DNA from: Algibacter sp. L3A6
GTDB taxonomy: Bacteria > Bacteroidota > Bacteroidia > Flavobacteriales > Flavobacteriaceae
Assembly: GCF_009796825.1 (NCBI RefSeq)
Contig: NZ_CP047030.1
Span: 2,813,001 to 2,877,000 of the forward strand
DNA length: 64,000 nt
Reading direction: 5' to 3'
Below are positions 33,471 to 42,861 of the stretch, piece by piece; position 1 is the stretch's first letter, and every line of letters begins with the position of its first letter. The notes beneath the pieces were generated by a model. It had not been told where the DNA came from. It did not search any database and was given only the letters and a program-made list of their open reading frames with translations. A program made the position numbers and the translations under genes.

Positions 33471-35432
33471 ATGAAAAATAGAATTATCACTTTCAATAAG
33501 AAGGTTACATTATTAATATGTTTTATCTCCTTATTCGCCAGTACAAAGGCATTTACTCAAGAAGAAATTTATGTAGACAATCAATTAAGTGCACCTTGTT
33601 TAGGTACATATTCCATTAGTAATAGAGATTGTACAGGTAGTGATGGTGATGCTTATAATACATTAGCAGGTGCTGCTGCAGTTGCCTCTGCTGGGGATAC
33701 TATTCTTATAAGGGAAGGTGTTTTTACAACTCAATTAAAACCTATAAATTCTGGTACAGCCATAAATAGAATAGTTTATAAAAACTATGGTAACGAAGAA
33801 GTTATGATTACTGGAGCTTCACTTTCACCAGCTGTTTATATTTATGAAGTAGATTATATTACAATAGAAGGCTTAAATATTGAAAATGTAAGACGGTGGT
33901 TAAATGCCTTGGGATCCAACAATATTATATTAAAAAATAATACATTTAAAGATGCATTAGATTCTGGCGGTAGTTCTAAAACGGGGTTGTTTTTTCAAGA
34001 CTCAAATTATAATAGAATTACAAATAATATCATAGATAATTCGACTCAAGATAATATTGGTTTAATTCAATCTAATTATAATTTAATTGATAACAATACA
34101 ATTACTAGAGCCGAACACGTTTTGTGGACAATAAAATGTAGTAACTATAATGTAATTCGTGAAAATTATTTTCATAATGAGCTACAAAAAATAGGGGAAG
34201 TTTACGATTGCGATAATGTTGGACATGGTGATTCTCCATACAATAAAATTACTTCGCTTAACGATACAAAGCATAATGTAATAGAGCATAACGTTTTTGC
34301 ATTTACAACTTCTCCAGTTAATGCATCTCCTTATTCAGGCATTCAATACGCGGGGCAAAATGGTATTATTAGAAATAATGTGTTTTATGATTGTCAAGGA
34401 CCTCCAATATCGTTAACCTTATACTCCGGTGAGGCTACTTTTAATTATGGAAATAGAGTTTATAACAACGATTTTTATAACAATGAGTTTGGAGCAATAG
34501 ACATATCGGGATCAACATCTTACACATTCAATGATCAGGAAATAAAAAATAATATTCTTTTTAAGAATAAATTTATTCAGAGAGATTCACGTTGGTCGTG
34601 GTATACAGAACTTAATGATAAACCGGTTCAGATTTTTACAGGTAGAACAACAGATGTAATATTAGATAATAATAATATATTTAATTCTGAAATAGACGAA
34701 TTGTATACTATTGCTTATGGTAGCCGTAATTCTTCGTCTAACCCTGACTCTAAATCGCTAACTTGGTGGGGAACTAATTACCTTGAATTATTTTTGAACA
34801 GCCTTCAGGTCAATCCTGGTTTTGTAGATGTATCGACTTATAATTTTAATTTATCAGAAGGAAGCCCTATGATTGATGCAGGTGGTTTTCTTACCGAAAC
34901 TTCATCATCAGGAAGTGGCAAAACAATGTCAGTGGTAGATACTTCTTATTTTGTTGATGATTTTGGTATCGATGATTTTACTGGAGATACAATACAATTA
35001 GAGGGGCAAAATGAAAGGGCTGTTATTACTAGCATAAATTACGATACTAACACGCTCACTTTAGATGTTGCGTTAACTTGGAGTTCTGGTCAAAAATTAA
35101 GTAGATCGTATAGCGGAACCGCACCTGATATTGGCGCATTTGAGTACGATAACGGAAGTTCTTTAAGTTTAGAATTAGAATATGATGATTCAAATTTTAA
35201 AATGTATCCTAATCCAACAACTTCTATAGTTACAGTAGAATTAAGTACTCTTGGAAGTGATAATATCACCAATTTATCTATCCTTAATGTATTAGGTTCT
35301 ACTCTTTATAATAGTTCTATAGATCATAAAAAAGTTGTTGAGTTTGATATGAAGGATTTACCCAATGGAGTTTATTTATTAAAAATTAATACAGAAAGTA
35401 AAGCGATGATAAAAAGAATTGTAAAAAACTAA
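33471..35432 (+). CDS. Secreted right-handed beta-helix protein with T9SS type A sorting domain
   Basis: A 653-residue extracellular protein. The signal peptide ends near KAFTQ. Residues ~30-450 are a parallel beta-helix: AGDTILIREGVF is the usual first coil, followed by repeated YNRITNNIIDN, YNLIDNNTITR, YNVIRENYFHN and HNVIEHNVFAF rungs rich in Asn ladders, as in polysaccharide lyases and the chondroitinase B / alginate lyase superfamily. The C-terminus is a type A sorting domain (MYPNPTTSIVTVEL ... NGVYLLKINTESK ... RIVKN). A glycan-degrading activity is plausible but unproven; the catalytic residues are not identified. It is a lone gene, not embedded in an obvious polysaccharide-utilisation locus. 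Confidence 0.88.
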   Translation: MKNRIITFNKKVTLLICFISLFASTKAFTQEEIYVDNQLSAPCLGTYSISNRDCTGSDGDAYNTLAGAAAVASAGDTILIREGVFTTQLKPINSGTAINRIVYKNYGNEEVMITGASLSPAVYIYEVDYITIEGLNIENVRRWLNALGSNNIILKNNTFKDALDSGGSSKTGLFFQDSNYNRITNNIIDNSTQDNIGLIQSNYNLIDNNTITRAEHVLWTIKCSNYNVIRENYFHNELQKIGEVYDCDNVGHGDSPYNKITSLNDTKHNVIEHNVFAFTTSPVNASPYSGIQYAGQNGIIRNNVFYDCQGPPISLTLYSGEATFNYGNRVYNNDFYNNEFGAIDISGSTSYTFNDQEIKNNILFKNKFIQRDSRWSWYTELNDKPVQIFTGRTTDVILDNNNIFNSEIDELYTIAYGSRNSSSNPDSKSLTWWGTNYLELFLNSLQVNPGFVDVSTYNFNLSEGSPMIDAGGFLTETSSSGSGKTMSVVDTSYFVDDFGIDDFTGDTIQLEGQNERAVITSINYDTNTLTLDVALTWSSGQKLSRSYSGTAPDIGAFEYDNGSSLSLELEYDDSNFKMYPNPTTSIVTVELSTLGSDNITNLSILNVLGSTLYNSSIDHKKVVEFDMKDLPNGVYLLKINTESKAMIKRIVKN

Positions 35433-35535
35433 ACTAATCGATTTGTATGCTTAGTTTTTATTAAATAGAGTAGATAGGTAATTAAACTTTTATAATAAAT
35501 AGAATAGTAAATGCAATATTTATTATATAAAAAAA

Positions 35536-35572
35536 GAGTCTCACGAAATTTATTCGTGAGACTCTCTTTTTT
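35536..35572 (+). terminator. Rho-independent terminator of the beta-helix gene
   Basis: GAGTCTCACGAA (35536-35547) pairs perfectly with TTCGTGAGACTC (35553-35564), and TTTTTT follows; A-runs upstream make it bidirectional. Confidence 0.93.
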
Positions 35573-35586
35573 ATAATTTATTAACG

Positions 35587-35822
35587 TTAGATACTATATA
35601 GTGTTCCGCTTATTACGTTGTAATTGCTAACATGAAATTCATTTCTGTTATTAAAAGCGAAGAAGGGTAATATTCCATCAGTAGCTAAGGCTCTTTTAGG
35701 TAATAAATCGTTCTGACTATCAGAAAAAACCAATCTTTTAACTGCTCATAGGTGTAATCTTCAGTATCAAATGCAGGAGTCATTTTGTTTAGTGATTTTG
35801 AAAACATATCTTTTAATCCCAT
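35587..35822 (-). pseudogene. Frameshifted remnant of a small protein gene
   Basis: On the minus strand an ATG at 35822 opens MGLKDMFSKSLNKMTPAFDT and continues to LKDWFF, then runs out of register in a six-T tract (35722-35727 region) and meets a TAG after 51 codons. Shifting one frame at that tract continues into a coherent segment, FSDSQNDLLPKRALATDG, and on to a natural TAA at 35587-35589. The joined product would be about 77 residues. I do not recognise the family. Either the gene is dead or the T tract carries a sequencing error. Confidence 0.55.
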
Positions 35823-35894
35823 CTTATTTTATGATTATTATAGCTATAAAATTAATAAACAAAATATAGTATTTATTTCTCAAGTCATTATGTT

Positions 35895-36104
35895 GTGTTA
35901 ATTTTTCTTACTTTAAAATATTTAATAGTGTTTTTTCATCGCTTTTTTTGTGAGGGTGCAGTTTTGATAAATTTGGATAATACTGTTCCCAAAACTAAAG
36001 CATGGTTTAAGGAATTAAAAAAACATAAAAGAGTTAAATATATAGAGTTAATAGCAAGGAGGGATTATGCTTCTTTTAATGCTTCAATATATTGGTTTTG
36101 TTAG
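35895..36104 (+). pseudogene. Possible gene remnant (69 codons, unrecognised)
   Basis: A TTG-initiated frame with a poor hydrophobic start, then a more protein-like section: EGAVLINLDNTVPKTKAWFK and KKHKRVKYIELIARRDYAS. No upstream promoter, no recognisable domain, and the frame stops abruptly. A second short coherent stretch (EKISSENIINTVCKKEFYRLG) follows in another frame near 36160-36250. Together with the frameshifted gene next to it, this looks like decayed coding DNA, but a chance reading frame is not excluded. Confidence 0.25.
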
Positions 36105-36254
36105 GATAAAATAACGAAAAGAACTATGGTTATTATAGTTTGTAAGTTCTAGCTATTTAGAAAAGATAAGCAGTGAAAACATTATTAATACCGTTTGTAA
36201 GAAAGAATTTTATAGGCTTGGTATACTTGAAAAAAGTATCTTTAATCGAAAAAC

Positions 36255-36866
36255 TTAATGTTCAAATTCTTCCTTATAAAGTCTAGGTAAAGAGATTTTA
36301 AATTTAACAGCAAGTAAGCGTATTAGAATTACCACAGCACCAGAAATTATAAAAATCCAGTTTTCTTGAATAGGAAATTCTTTTAAAATAAAATAAGTGG
36401 CACCACCCATAATGCAAGCTGTAGCATAAATTTCTTTTCGAAAAATTACAGGAATTTCATTACATAATATATCACGAATTACACCTCCAAAGCTAGCTGT
36501 TATTGTTCCTAAAGCAATACAAATTAAAGGGTGTAACTCAGCTTCAATACCTTGCTCAACACCTGCCATAGTATATATGCTTATACCAATGGTATCGAAT
36601 AAAAACAGAGAGGTACGTAGATAATTAATTTTACTTCTAAAAAGTACTGCGGCAATAGTAGAGCCTAAAATAACGTAAGAAATTGTGATGTTTTGCATCC
36701 AGCTTACTGGTGTGTGGCCAATAAGTAAATCCCGTAATGTTCCACCACCAACAGCAGTTACAAAGGCAATGATTAAGATGCCAAAAATATCCATCTTTTT
36801 TTCTAAGGCAATTAAAACACCCGAAATAGAGAAAGCAACAATACCTAAAATATCGATGTAAAACAT
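36255..36866 (-). CDS. Trimeric intracellular cation (TRIC) channel family protein
   Basis: 203 residues with about seven hydrophobic segments arranged as two repeats. Family signatures are the glycine-rich AFVTAVGGGTLRDLLIGHTPVSWM in repeat one and LGTITASFGGVIRDILCNEIPVIFRKEIYATA in repeat two. Prokaryotic TRIC proteins (formerly UPF0126/YicG) form homotrimeric K+-permeable channels. It is a single gene with 204 nt of AT-rich spacer upstream in which I see nothing else. Confidence 0.93.
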   Translation of the reverse strand: MFYIDILGIVAFSISGVLIALEKKMDIFGILIIAFVTAVGGGTLRDLLIGHTPVSWMQNITISYVILGSTIAAVLFRSKINYLRTSLFLFDTIGISIYTMAGVEQGIEAELHPLICIALGTITASFGGVIRDILCNEIPVIFRKEIYATACIMGGATYFILKEFPIQENWIFIISGAVVILIRLLAVKFKISLPRLYKEEFEH

Positions 36867-37070
36867 ATGAGTTTAATTTATAGTTGTTAAATGTTTTATT
36901 AGAAAATTCAGTAGATATATGTAATTGCTGAAAAATTTAACGTATTAACAACGCTTATTTTTTTTGCGCGAAATTAGTTCTTTTTAAGGAGTGTTTCGGT
37001 TTTCTTTTATAAGATTTTTTTATGGGTAACTGTTCGATAATTATTTAAGATAAAAGCAGAAATATCACAC

Positions 37071-37817
37071 TTACATATTTTGAGTGTAATAGTTGTAGTC
37101 TTTCATAATAACATCAATAAACTCCATGTCAGTTTTTTGTTTGACTTCTTTGATTTCAACAACTTCTATAAGCTTTTCGCGCAGTTTTATTAAAGTTGGA
37201 TAATCTAGTGATGCTTTTGCAGTGGTAAATGTTTCTTTTATAATTCGAGCATCATTATCCGATAATTTTATCACATTCGGGTAAGTCGGCCTATAATTAT
37301 CTTGCAGATTTTCTAGTATGGTATGGCTAATGTTTACATTGTTTTTTAACGTAATTACCGATGTTCCGGCTGTAATATCACCTAGTCTTTGGTTTTTACT
37401 ACTGGTAATAATAGAGATTAATGCAACCACACCGCTAAGCATATTTAAATCTATAATACGAAAAAGCCAACGTATCAAAAAATCGGCTAAAGAGGCTTGG
37501 TAACCATCTATTTTCACCACTTTAATTTTTAAAATACGTTTACCTAAGGTTTGTCCATCCAAAAGAGTTTCAAAAATTAAGGTGTAAAAAATAACGGGAA
37601 AATAGCAGGTGACGTATATAGCGCCTTGAGACCAATTATCCATATCCTGAATTAAAGCAGGAATGTTAAACAGGTTGAAAAGCAGCTGGTAAACAACAAT
37701 AATGTAGGCTATTTTTATAATCCAATCTATGCCATATGCTAAAATACGTTCTCCAACACTCGCCGCTGTAAAATTTATATTAACATTTTGTGTAGTATTT
37801 ATTTGTAACTCTACCAT
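37071..37817 (-). CDS. RDD-family membrane protein
   Basis: About 248 residues. The preferred start is the ATG at 37817 (MVELQINTTQNVNINFTAASVGERILAYGIDW); a longer frame to 37856 would run into the divergent gene. The RDD region (GERILAYGIDWIIKIAYI ... DGQTLGKRILKIKVVKIDG ... LADFLIRWLFRIID) has three membrane segments, followed by a soluble C-terminal tail of ~90 residues. RDD proteins are often ion- or exchange-related, and they recur beside SpoIIM/MoxR clusters. It is divergent from the seven-gene set starting at 37841, with only 23 nt between the ATGs. Confidence 0.9.
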   Translation of the reverse strand: MVELQINTTQNVNINFTAASVGERILAYGIDWIIKIAYIIVVYQLLFNLFNIPALIQDMDNWSQGAIYVTCYFPVIFYTLIFETLLDGQTLGKRILKIKVVKIDGYQASLADFLIRWLFRIIDLNMLSGVVALISIITSSKNQRLGDITAGTSVITLKNNVNISHTILENLQDNYRPTYPNVIKLSDNDARIIKETFTTAKASLDYPTLIKLREKLIEVVEIKEVKQKTDMEFIDVIMKDYNYYTQNM

Positions 37818-37840
37818 GAATTGTTTTAATTTGATTACAC

Positions 37841-38818
37841 ATGAGAGAAGTTGCATTTATTAAACAAAACAAAGAGAAATGGCTAGATTTTGAAAAAGCC
37901 ATTTTTGGAAAAACTTTAAAAAATCCAGACGAGCTGGCTTCTCTTTATATTCATTTGGTAAACGATCTATCTTACGCTCAAACCTATTATCCCAAAAGTA
38001 AAACAATTCTTTATTTAAACAACTTAGCAGCCAAAGCTTTTCAAAAAATTTATAAAACTAAGCGAGAAGATAGTAATAGATTTATACAATTTTGGAAAAT
38101 AGAAGTGCCTTTAATTGTTTATCAAAGCAGGCGGTATGTACTTTATGCATTCGCTATTTTCTTAACATTTGTTGCCATTGGTGTTTTGTCGGCTGCTTTC
38201 GATGATTCGTTTGTGCGTCTTATTTTGGGTGATCATTATGTAAACATGACTTTGGAGAATATCGAAAAAGGAGATCCGGTGGCTGTTTACAAAAGCGGTA
38301 GTAACTGGGGGAGTTTTATAGGTATTACGCTCAATAACTTATACGTGGGTATCAAGTCTTTTATATTTGGGGTTTTTGGCGGACTCGGAACAGGTTATGT
38401 TTTGCTACAAAACGGTATTATGCTTGGCGCTTTTCAATTTATGTTTCAAAAACATGGTGTGCTTTGGGAAAGTGTCCGTGGTATATGGATTCATGGCGCT
38501 ATGGAAATTTTTGCTATTGTTATCGAAGGTGCGGCAGGTTTACTTTTGGGAGCAAGTATTTTGTTTCCTAAAACTTATTCTAGAGTTACAAGCTTTAAAA
38601 GAGGCATGAAAGATGGTGTTAAAATATTAATTAGTACGTTTCCGTTTACTATTGCGGCTGGTTTTTTAGAAGGTTTTGTAACTCGATATTCTAACATTAT
38701 GCCCAATTGGTTATCGGTTGGTATCATTTTAATAACGCTAGGTATTATTTCATTTTACTATTTAGTTTACCCATTTATGGTAAATAAAAAACTTAAAAAA
38801 TCATATGGAATTATATAA
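37841..38818 (+). CDS. SpoIIM-family (stage II sporulation protein M-like) membrane protein
   Basis: A 325-residue protein with a soluble N-terminal ~90 residues, then about five to six membrane segments. The SpoIIM-type core includes NWGSFIGITLNNLYVGIKSFIFGVFGGLGTGYVLLQNGIMLGAF and GIWIHGAMEIFAIVIEGAAGLLLG. In spore formers SpoIIM acts with peptidoglycan hydrolases at engulfment, but flavobacteria do not sporulate; here it belongs to the RDD/MoxR/DUF58 cluster. First gene of the operon; it overlaps the next by 14 nt. Confidence 0.9.
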   Translation: MREVAFIKQNKEKWLDFEKAIFGKTLKNPDELASLYIHLVNDLSYAQTYYPKSKTILYLNNLAAKAFQKIYKTKREDSNRFIQFWKIEVPLIVYQSRRYVLYAFAIFLTFVAIGVLSAAFDDSFVRLILGDHYVNMTLENIEKGDPVAVYKSGSNWGSFIGITLNNLYVGIKSFIFGVFGGLGTGYVLLQNGIMLGAFQFMFQKHGVLWESVRGIWIHGAMEIFAIVIEGAAGLLLGASILFPKTYSRVTSFKRGMKDGVKILISTFPFTIAAGFLEGFVTRYSNIMPNWLSVGIILITLGIISFYYLVYPFMVNKKLKKSYGII

Positions 38819-39743
38819 ATCAAGGGGTTTTAGTGAGTTTTTTCAAGATACATTCGCATTTATTAAACAAAACGGAAAACACTTTTTTAGAGAATATTTT
38901 ATTATAAATGGTATCTTTTTATTGGTTTTAGCAGTTTTGGGTTATTTCTTCACAAAGTTTTATAGCGATTTTGTTTTTGGGAGTATTCTAAACAATAAAA
39001 GCACTACGCTTTTAGATGAGTATCTAAATGATAATTTTGTGCTATTTATGGCTATGGTTTTTGTTTTCGTTATTGTTGCTATCATCGCCGGAATAGTATC
39101 TTATGCATTTCCCTTTATTTATTTAAAATTATATAACCATAACAGCGGTACAAACTTCGAAACACGAGATATTTTAAAAGCCTATAAAGCAAACCTCGGT
39201 AAACTTTTCACATTTATACTTTGCTGTTTTCTTATTGGTATACCTATGCTTATTATTTTTTCTATTGGTGCGCTAATTCTAACCGTTACTATTATTGGTA
39301 TCATGGCGCTTCCGCTTTTGGCAGGTGCTTTTATGCTTTTTTATGGCATGGCGTTAATGGAATATTTAGAAGGAGAAAAAGGCATTTGGGAGTGCTATCC
39401 ATACTCATGGAAGTTACTGAAATCTAAATTTTGGGCAGCAGTAGGTAGCGTTGGTTTGTTCTACTTAATCGTTTACATTATACAGAATATAATTTCAATT
39501 ATCCCTTACTTTTTTGGCATGGCAAGCATGTTTACTACGGTGCAAGATGGACCTTCTAACGAAGATCTAGGTGCTACCATGACGGTGGTTATGCTGGCTA
39601 TATTCTTCTTAACATTTTTTGTTAGTGCGGTTTTAGGTAACGTTGTACAGCTTAATCAAGGTATTGTATTTTACAGTTTAAAAGAAGATAAAGAGAATAT
39701 AAATACTAAAAGTGTTATCGATCAAATAGGTTCGGGTGAATAG
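38805..39743 (+). CDS. Polytopic membrane protein of the MoxR/DUF58 cluster
   Basis: 312 residues with roughly six hydrophobic segments (for example GIFLLVLAVLGYFFTKF, LFMAMVFVFVIVAIIAGIVSYAF, LFTFILCCFLIGIPMLIIFSIGALI). A conserved-looking YLEGEKGIWECYPYSWKLLKSKFW loop lies between them, similar in style to glycerophosphoryl-diester-phosphodiesterase membrane-domain-like proteins. I cannot name a family with confidence. It overlaps SpoIIM by 14 nt and DUF4129 by 8 nt, so it is part of one transcript. Confidence 0.82.
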   Translation: MELYKSRGFSEFFQDTFAFIKQNGKHFFREYFIINGIFLLVLAVLGYFFTKFYSDFVFGSILNNKSTTLLDEYLNDNFVLFMAMVFVFVIVAIIAGIVSYAFPFIYLKLYNHNSGTNFETRDILKAYKANLGKLFTFILCCFLIGIPMLIIFSIGALILTVTIIGIMALPLLAGAFMLFYGMALMEYLEGEKGIWECYPYSWKLLKSKFWAAVGSVGLFYLIVYIIQNIISIIPYFFGMASMFTTVQDGPSNEDLGATMTVVMLAIFFLTFFVSAVLGNVVQLNQGIVFYSLKEDKENINTKSVIDQIGSGE

Positions 39744-40503
39744 AAAACAAACTTTACATATCGCTTTTTTAGTTTTCGGATTATTTTTTTATTCTGAAGC
39801 TATTTCGGCTAAAAGCATCACAACTTTAGAGGTGGTTTTGGTTGAGCAGGATAGTTTACAAATAGATACGACTTGGGGTGAAAAACGACATTTCGAAAAT
39901 TTAAAAGAAATCTATACTGGTGAAGAATTTGTTTACGATAGAACCGTTGAGAGTTCTGGTTGGTGGACACGATTTAAGCAATGGTTAAACGAACTTTTTA
40001 TAGAATTCTTTCAAGTTCAAGATAAAGGGCAATCTTTTGCATTTGCAGATATAGCTCTTAGAATAGGAGCCGTTCTTGTTATTCTATTAGTCATCTTCTT
40101 TATTTTTAAAGCTGTAATGAATAGCGAAGGCAAATGGGTTTTTGGCAAAGGATCGGATAAAAGTATTATTCCTGTTAGTGATATAGAAGCTAATATTCAT
40201 GCTGTAGATTTTAAAACACTTATCGCTTCCGCGGAAGCAGAACACAATTATAGATTGGCTATTCGGTATTATTATTTATGGCTTTTAAAAGGATTAACTA
40301 CGGCCGAAATTATTGAATACGACGTTGAAAAAACAAATAGTGATTATCAAAACGAAATTGTTTCGCAGGATTTAAAAAAGGGTTTTTCATACACATCTTA
40401 TTTGTACAACTACATATGGTATGGCGAATTTGATGTTAACGAGCATGAGTTTAATAAAGCGAAAGAAGCTTTTATTCAATTTCTAAAATCGATAAAAGCA
40501 TGA
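39736..40503 (+). CDS. DUF4129-domain membrane protein
   Basis: 255 residues from a GTG start overlapping the previous gene by 8 nt. The leader LHIAFLVFGLFFYSEAISAKS is a signal peptide, a transmembrane helix lies at about 106-132 (IALRIGAVLVILLVIFFIFKAVM), and the cytoplasmic C-terminus carries the DUF4129 helical motif NYRLAIRYYYLWLLKGLTTAEII ... WYGEFDVNEHEFNKAKEAF. DUF4129 proteins accompany transglutaminase, MoxR and DUF58 genes; no biochemical function is known. It overlaps DUF4350 by 4 nt. Confidence 0.88.
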   Translation: MNRKQTLHIAFLVFGLFFYSEAISAKSITTLEVVLVEQDSLQIDTTWGEKRHFENLKEIYTGEEFVYDRTVESSGWWTRFKQWLNELFIEFFQVQDKGQSFAFADIALRIGAVLVILLVIFFIFKAVMNSEGKWVFGKGSDKSIIPVSDIEANIHAVDFKTLIASAEAEHNYRLAIRYYYLWLLKGLTTAEIIEYDVEKTNSDYQNEIVSQDLKKGFSYTSYLYNYIWYGEFDVNEHEFNKAKEAFIQFLKSIKA

Positions 40504-41696
40504 ACAAAACAATAAAAATATATATCGTTTTGCTCGTCTTTTTATTTGCTGGAGCCGCCGCTATAGAGTTTACTAGAGAGGAACCTATAGACTGGAATAG
40601 AAGCTTTGACGAGACAGATAAAATTCCATATGGTACTTTTATTTTCTACGAAGAACTTAAAAATCTATTTCCGGAAAGTGATATAAAAACAATTAAAACA
40701 ACACCCTACGAATATTTTGATGCGCTTTACAATTTTGAAGATAGTCTTTACGATACGAGCGGAACGTATATGGCGGTTAATAATTTTTCTGGTTTAGACG
40801 ATGTGTCTTCACAAGAACTATTAGACTTTGCAGCGCATGGAAACGATGTGTTTATAGCGTCTCATTTTCCTTCTAAAAACATTCAAGATTCTTTAGGAGT
40901 CGATATTAAAAGTGATTATAATTTTAAAGGAAAAGCGCTTTTAAGTTTTGCTAACCCAAACTTTAAAACCGATTCTATAACCGTTGAAAAAGGTTTAGGG
41001 AATTATTATTTCACGAAATTAGATTCAGTATCAACAACTGTTTTAGGCTATCAAAAATTCGATTCTATCCAAAATATTAATTTTGTAAAAATAGAATATG
41101 GAGCAGGGAATTTCTATTTACATCTGCAACCTGTTGTGTTTACTAATTATCATTTACTTAAAAAGAACAATAAAAAATATGCCGAAGTAGCTTTGTCTTA
41201 TGTAGAAAACGATACCATTCATTTCGATTCGGTTAATAAAATAGGGCAAGATTTAGGCAGTTCACCGTTAAGATTTATTTTAAAAACACCGGCCTTGCGT
41301 TGGGCTTGGTATTTGGCTTTGTTTACAATGGTTTGCTTCATGATTTTTAATGCAAAACGCAGACAACGTATCGTAAAAATTATAAAACCTAATGAGAATA
41401 CAACCGTGGCATTCACTAAAACCATTGGTAATTTGTATTACGAAACCAAGGAACACGATACTATTATTGATAAAAAAATCACTTATTTTTTAGAGTTCTT
41501 AAGACGAGAATACTTTTTAGATACGCAGATTTTAGATGAAAAATTCATTAAAAATTTAAGTCTTAAATCAAATAAAAAAGAAGATACTATAAAACGATTA
41601 ATTAATTTAATTTTACAATTGAAAGCCAAACGACATCTAGAAGAGGCCGATTTGTTAAGGTTAAACAAAGCTATTGAGGCTTTTTATAATAAATAA
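40500..41696 (+). CDS. DUF4350-domain membrane protein
   Basis: 398 residues. N-terminal membrane helix (IKIYIVLLVFLFAGAAAIEF), then a periplasmic alpha/beta domain with PYGTFIFYEELKNLFP and LDFAAHGNDVFIASHFP that resembles DUF4350, a second membrane helix at about 261-282 (ALRWAWYLALFTMVCFMIF) and a cytoplasmic C-terminus with a helical FLEFLRREYFLDTQIL segment. The start codon overlaps the DUF4129 stop (ATGA). Families of this type sit immediately before moxR; a scaffolding or sensing role is inferred. Confidence 0.88.
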   Translation: MNKTIKIYIVLLVFLFAGAAAIEFTREEPIDWNRSFDETDKIPYGTFIFYEELKNLFPESDIKTIKTTPYEYFDALYNFEDSLYDTSGTYMAVNNFSGLDDVSSQELLDFAAHGNDVFIASHFPSKNIQDSLGVDIKSDYNFKGKALLSFANPNFKTDSITVEKGLGNYYFTKLDSVSTTVLGYQKFDSIQNINFVKIEYGAGNFYLHLQPVVFTNYHLLKKNNKKYAEVALSYVENDTIHFDSVNKIGQDLGSSPLRFILKTPALRWAWYLALFTMVCFMIFNAKRRQRIVKIIKPNENTTVAFTKTIGNLYYETKEHDTIIDKKITYFLEFLRREYFLDTQILDEKFIKNLSLKSNKKEDTIKRLINLILQLKAKRHLEEADLLRLNKAIEAFYNK

Positions 41697-41698
41697 TT

Positions 41699-42772
41699 AT
41701 GGACGAAAACAACACGCCAAACAACGATAATTTAGATTTAGGAGCAGAACAACAAAGTTTTGAAAATACTCTTGATGGGCATGAAGCCGGACAAGATTCT
41801 AATTTAGATTTTAAGAGTCGTATTGATTTAAGTGAGCTACAAGAAGGTATAGCACTTATAAAAAATGAAATAGGAAAAGTTATTGTTGGGCAGAAAGGGA
41901 TGATCGATATGCTAATTGCTTCTATTTTAGCTAACGGCCATTCTTTAATAGAAGGTGTTCCGGGTGTTGCCAAAACCATTTCGGCTAAGTTATTGGCAAA
42001 ATCATTAGATGTTGGTTTTAGTCGTATACAGTTTACACCCGATTTAATGCCAAGTGATATTTTAGGAACCTCGGTTTTCGATATGAAATCATCTGAATTT
42101 CAATTCAAAAAAGGACCTATTTTTTCGAATATGATTCTTATTGATGAAATAAATCGTGCGCCTGCAAAAACGCAAGCTGCTTTGTTTGAAGTTATGGAAG
42201 AACGCCAAATTACTATCGATGGTAATAAATTTATTATGGATTTACCATTTATTGTTTTGGCAACACAAAACCCTGTAGAGCAAGAAGGAACTTACCGTTT
42301 ACCGGAAGCACAATTAGACCGTTTTTTGTTTAAAATAGATGTAGATTATCCTAATTTAGAAGAAGAGATTGAAATTATAAATAGAGAACAAGCCTTGCAA
42401 GGTGGCACAAAAACCGAAAAGATTACGGCACATTTAAGTAAAGAAGATATTTCTAAATTTCAGGTTTTGGTGAGTCAAATAATTATCGAATCACATTTAG
42501 TAAAATATATCGCTGATATTATTGTTAACACACGAAGTAATCCGTTTTTATATTTAGGCGCTTCGCCACGTGCATCTATTGCAATATTAAAAGCAAGTAA
42601 AGCCTTTGCAGCCATGAACGGACGCGATTTTGTAACACCCGAAGATATTAAACAAGCCGCTATTCCGGTATTGCAGCACCGTGTTATTGTTACTCCAGAG
42701 CGCGAAATGGAAGGCGTAACTTCTAAACAAATTATTAAACAAATTATAGAAGCTGTAGAGATCCCGAGGTAA
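41699..42772 (+). CDS. MoxR-family AAA+ ATPase
   Basis: A 357-residue cytosolic ATPase starting 2 nt after DUF4350. It has an acidic N-terminal extension, Walker A GVPGVAKTISAKLLAK, Walker B MILIDEINRAPAK, sensor ALFEVMEERQITIDG with VLATQNPVEQEGTYRLPEAQLDRF, and the C-terminal lid (YLGASPRASIAILKASKAFA). MoxR ATPases act as chaperones that mature or regulate partner complexes; DUF58 and membrane partners are encoded next to it. The client complex is not known. Confidence 0.97.
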   Translation: MDENNTPNNDNLDLGAEQQSFENTLDGHEAGQDSNLDFKSRIDLSELQEGIALIKNEIGKVIVGQKGMIDMLIASILANGHSLIEGVPGVAKTISAKLLAKSLDVGFSRIQFTPDLMPSDILGTSVFDMKSSEFQFKKGPIFSNMILIDEINRAPAKTQAALFEVMEERQITIDGNKFIMDLPFIVLATQNPVEQEGTYRLPEAQLDRFLFKIDVDYPNLEEEIEIINREQALQGGTKTEKITAHLSKEDISKFQVLVSQIIIESHLVKYIADIIVNTRSNPFLYLGASPRASIAILKASKAFAAMNGRDFVTPEDIKQAAIPVLQHRVIVTPEREMEGVTSKQIIKQIIEAVEIPR

Positions 42773-42861
42773 GGAGTGAATTATTCAGTTTACAGTATTT
42801 AGTAAAAAATAAGTAACGAGCACAACACGTAACTAATAACCATCAACCAATAATCAAAAAA

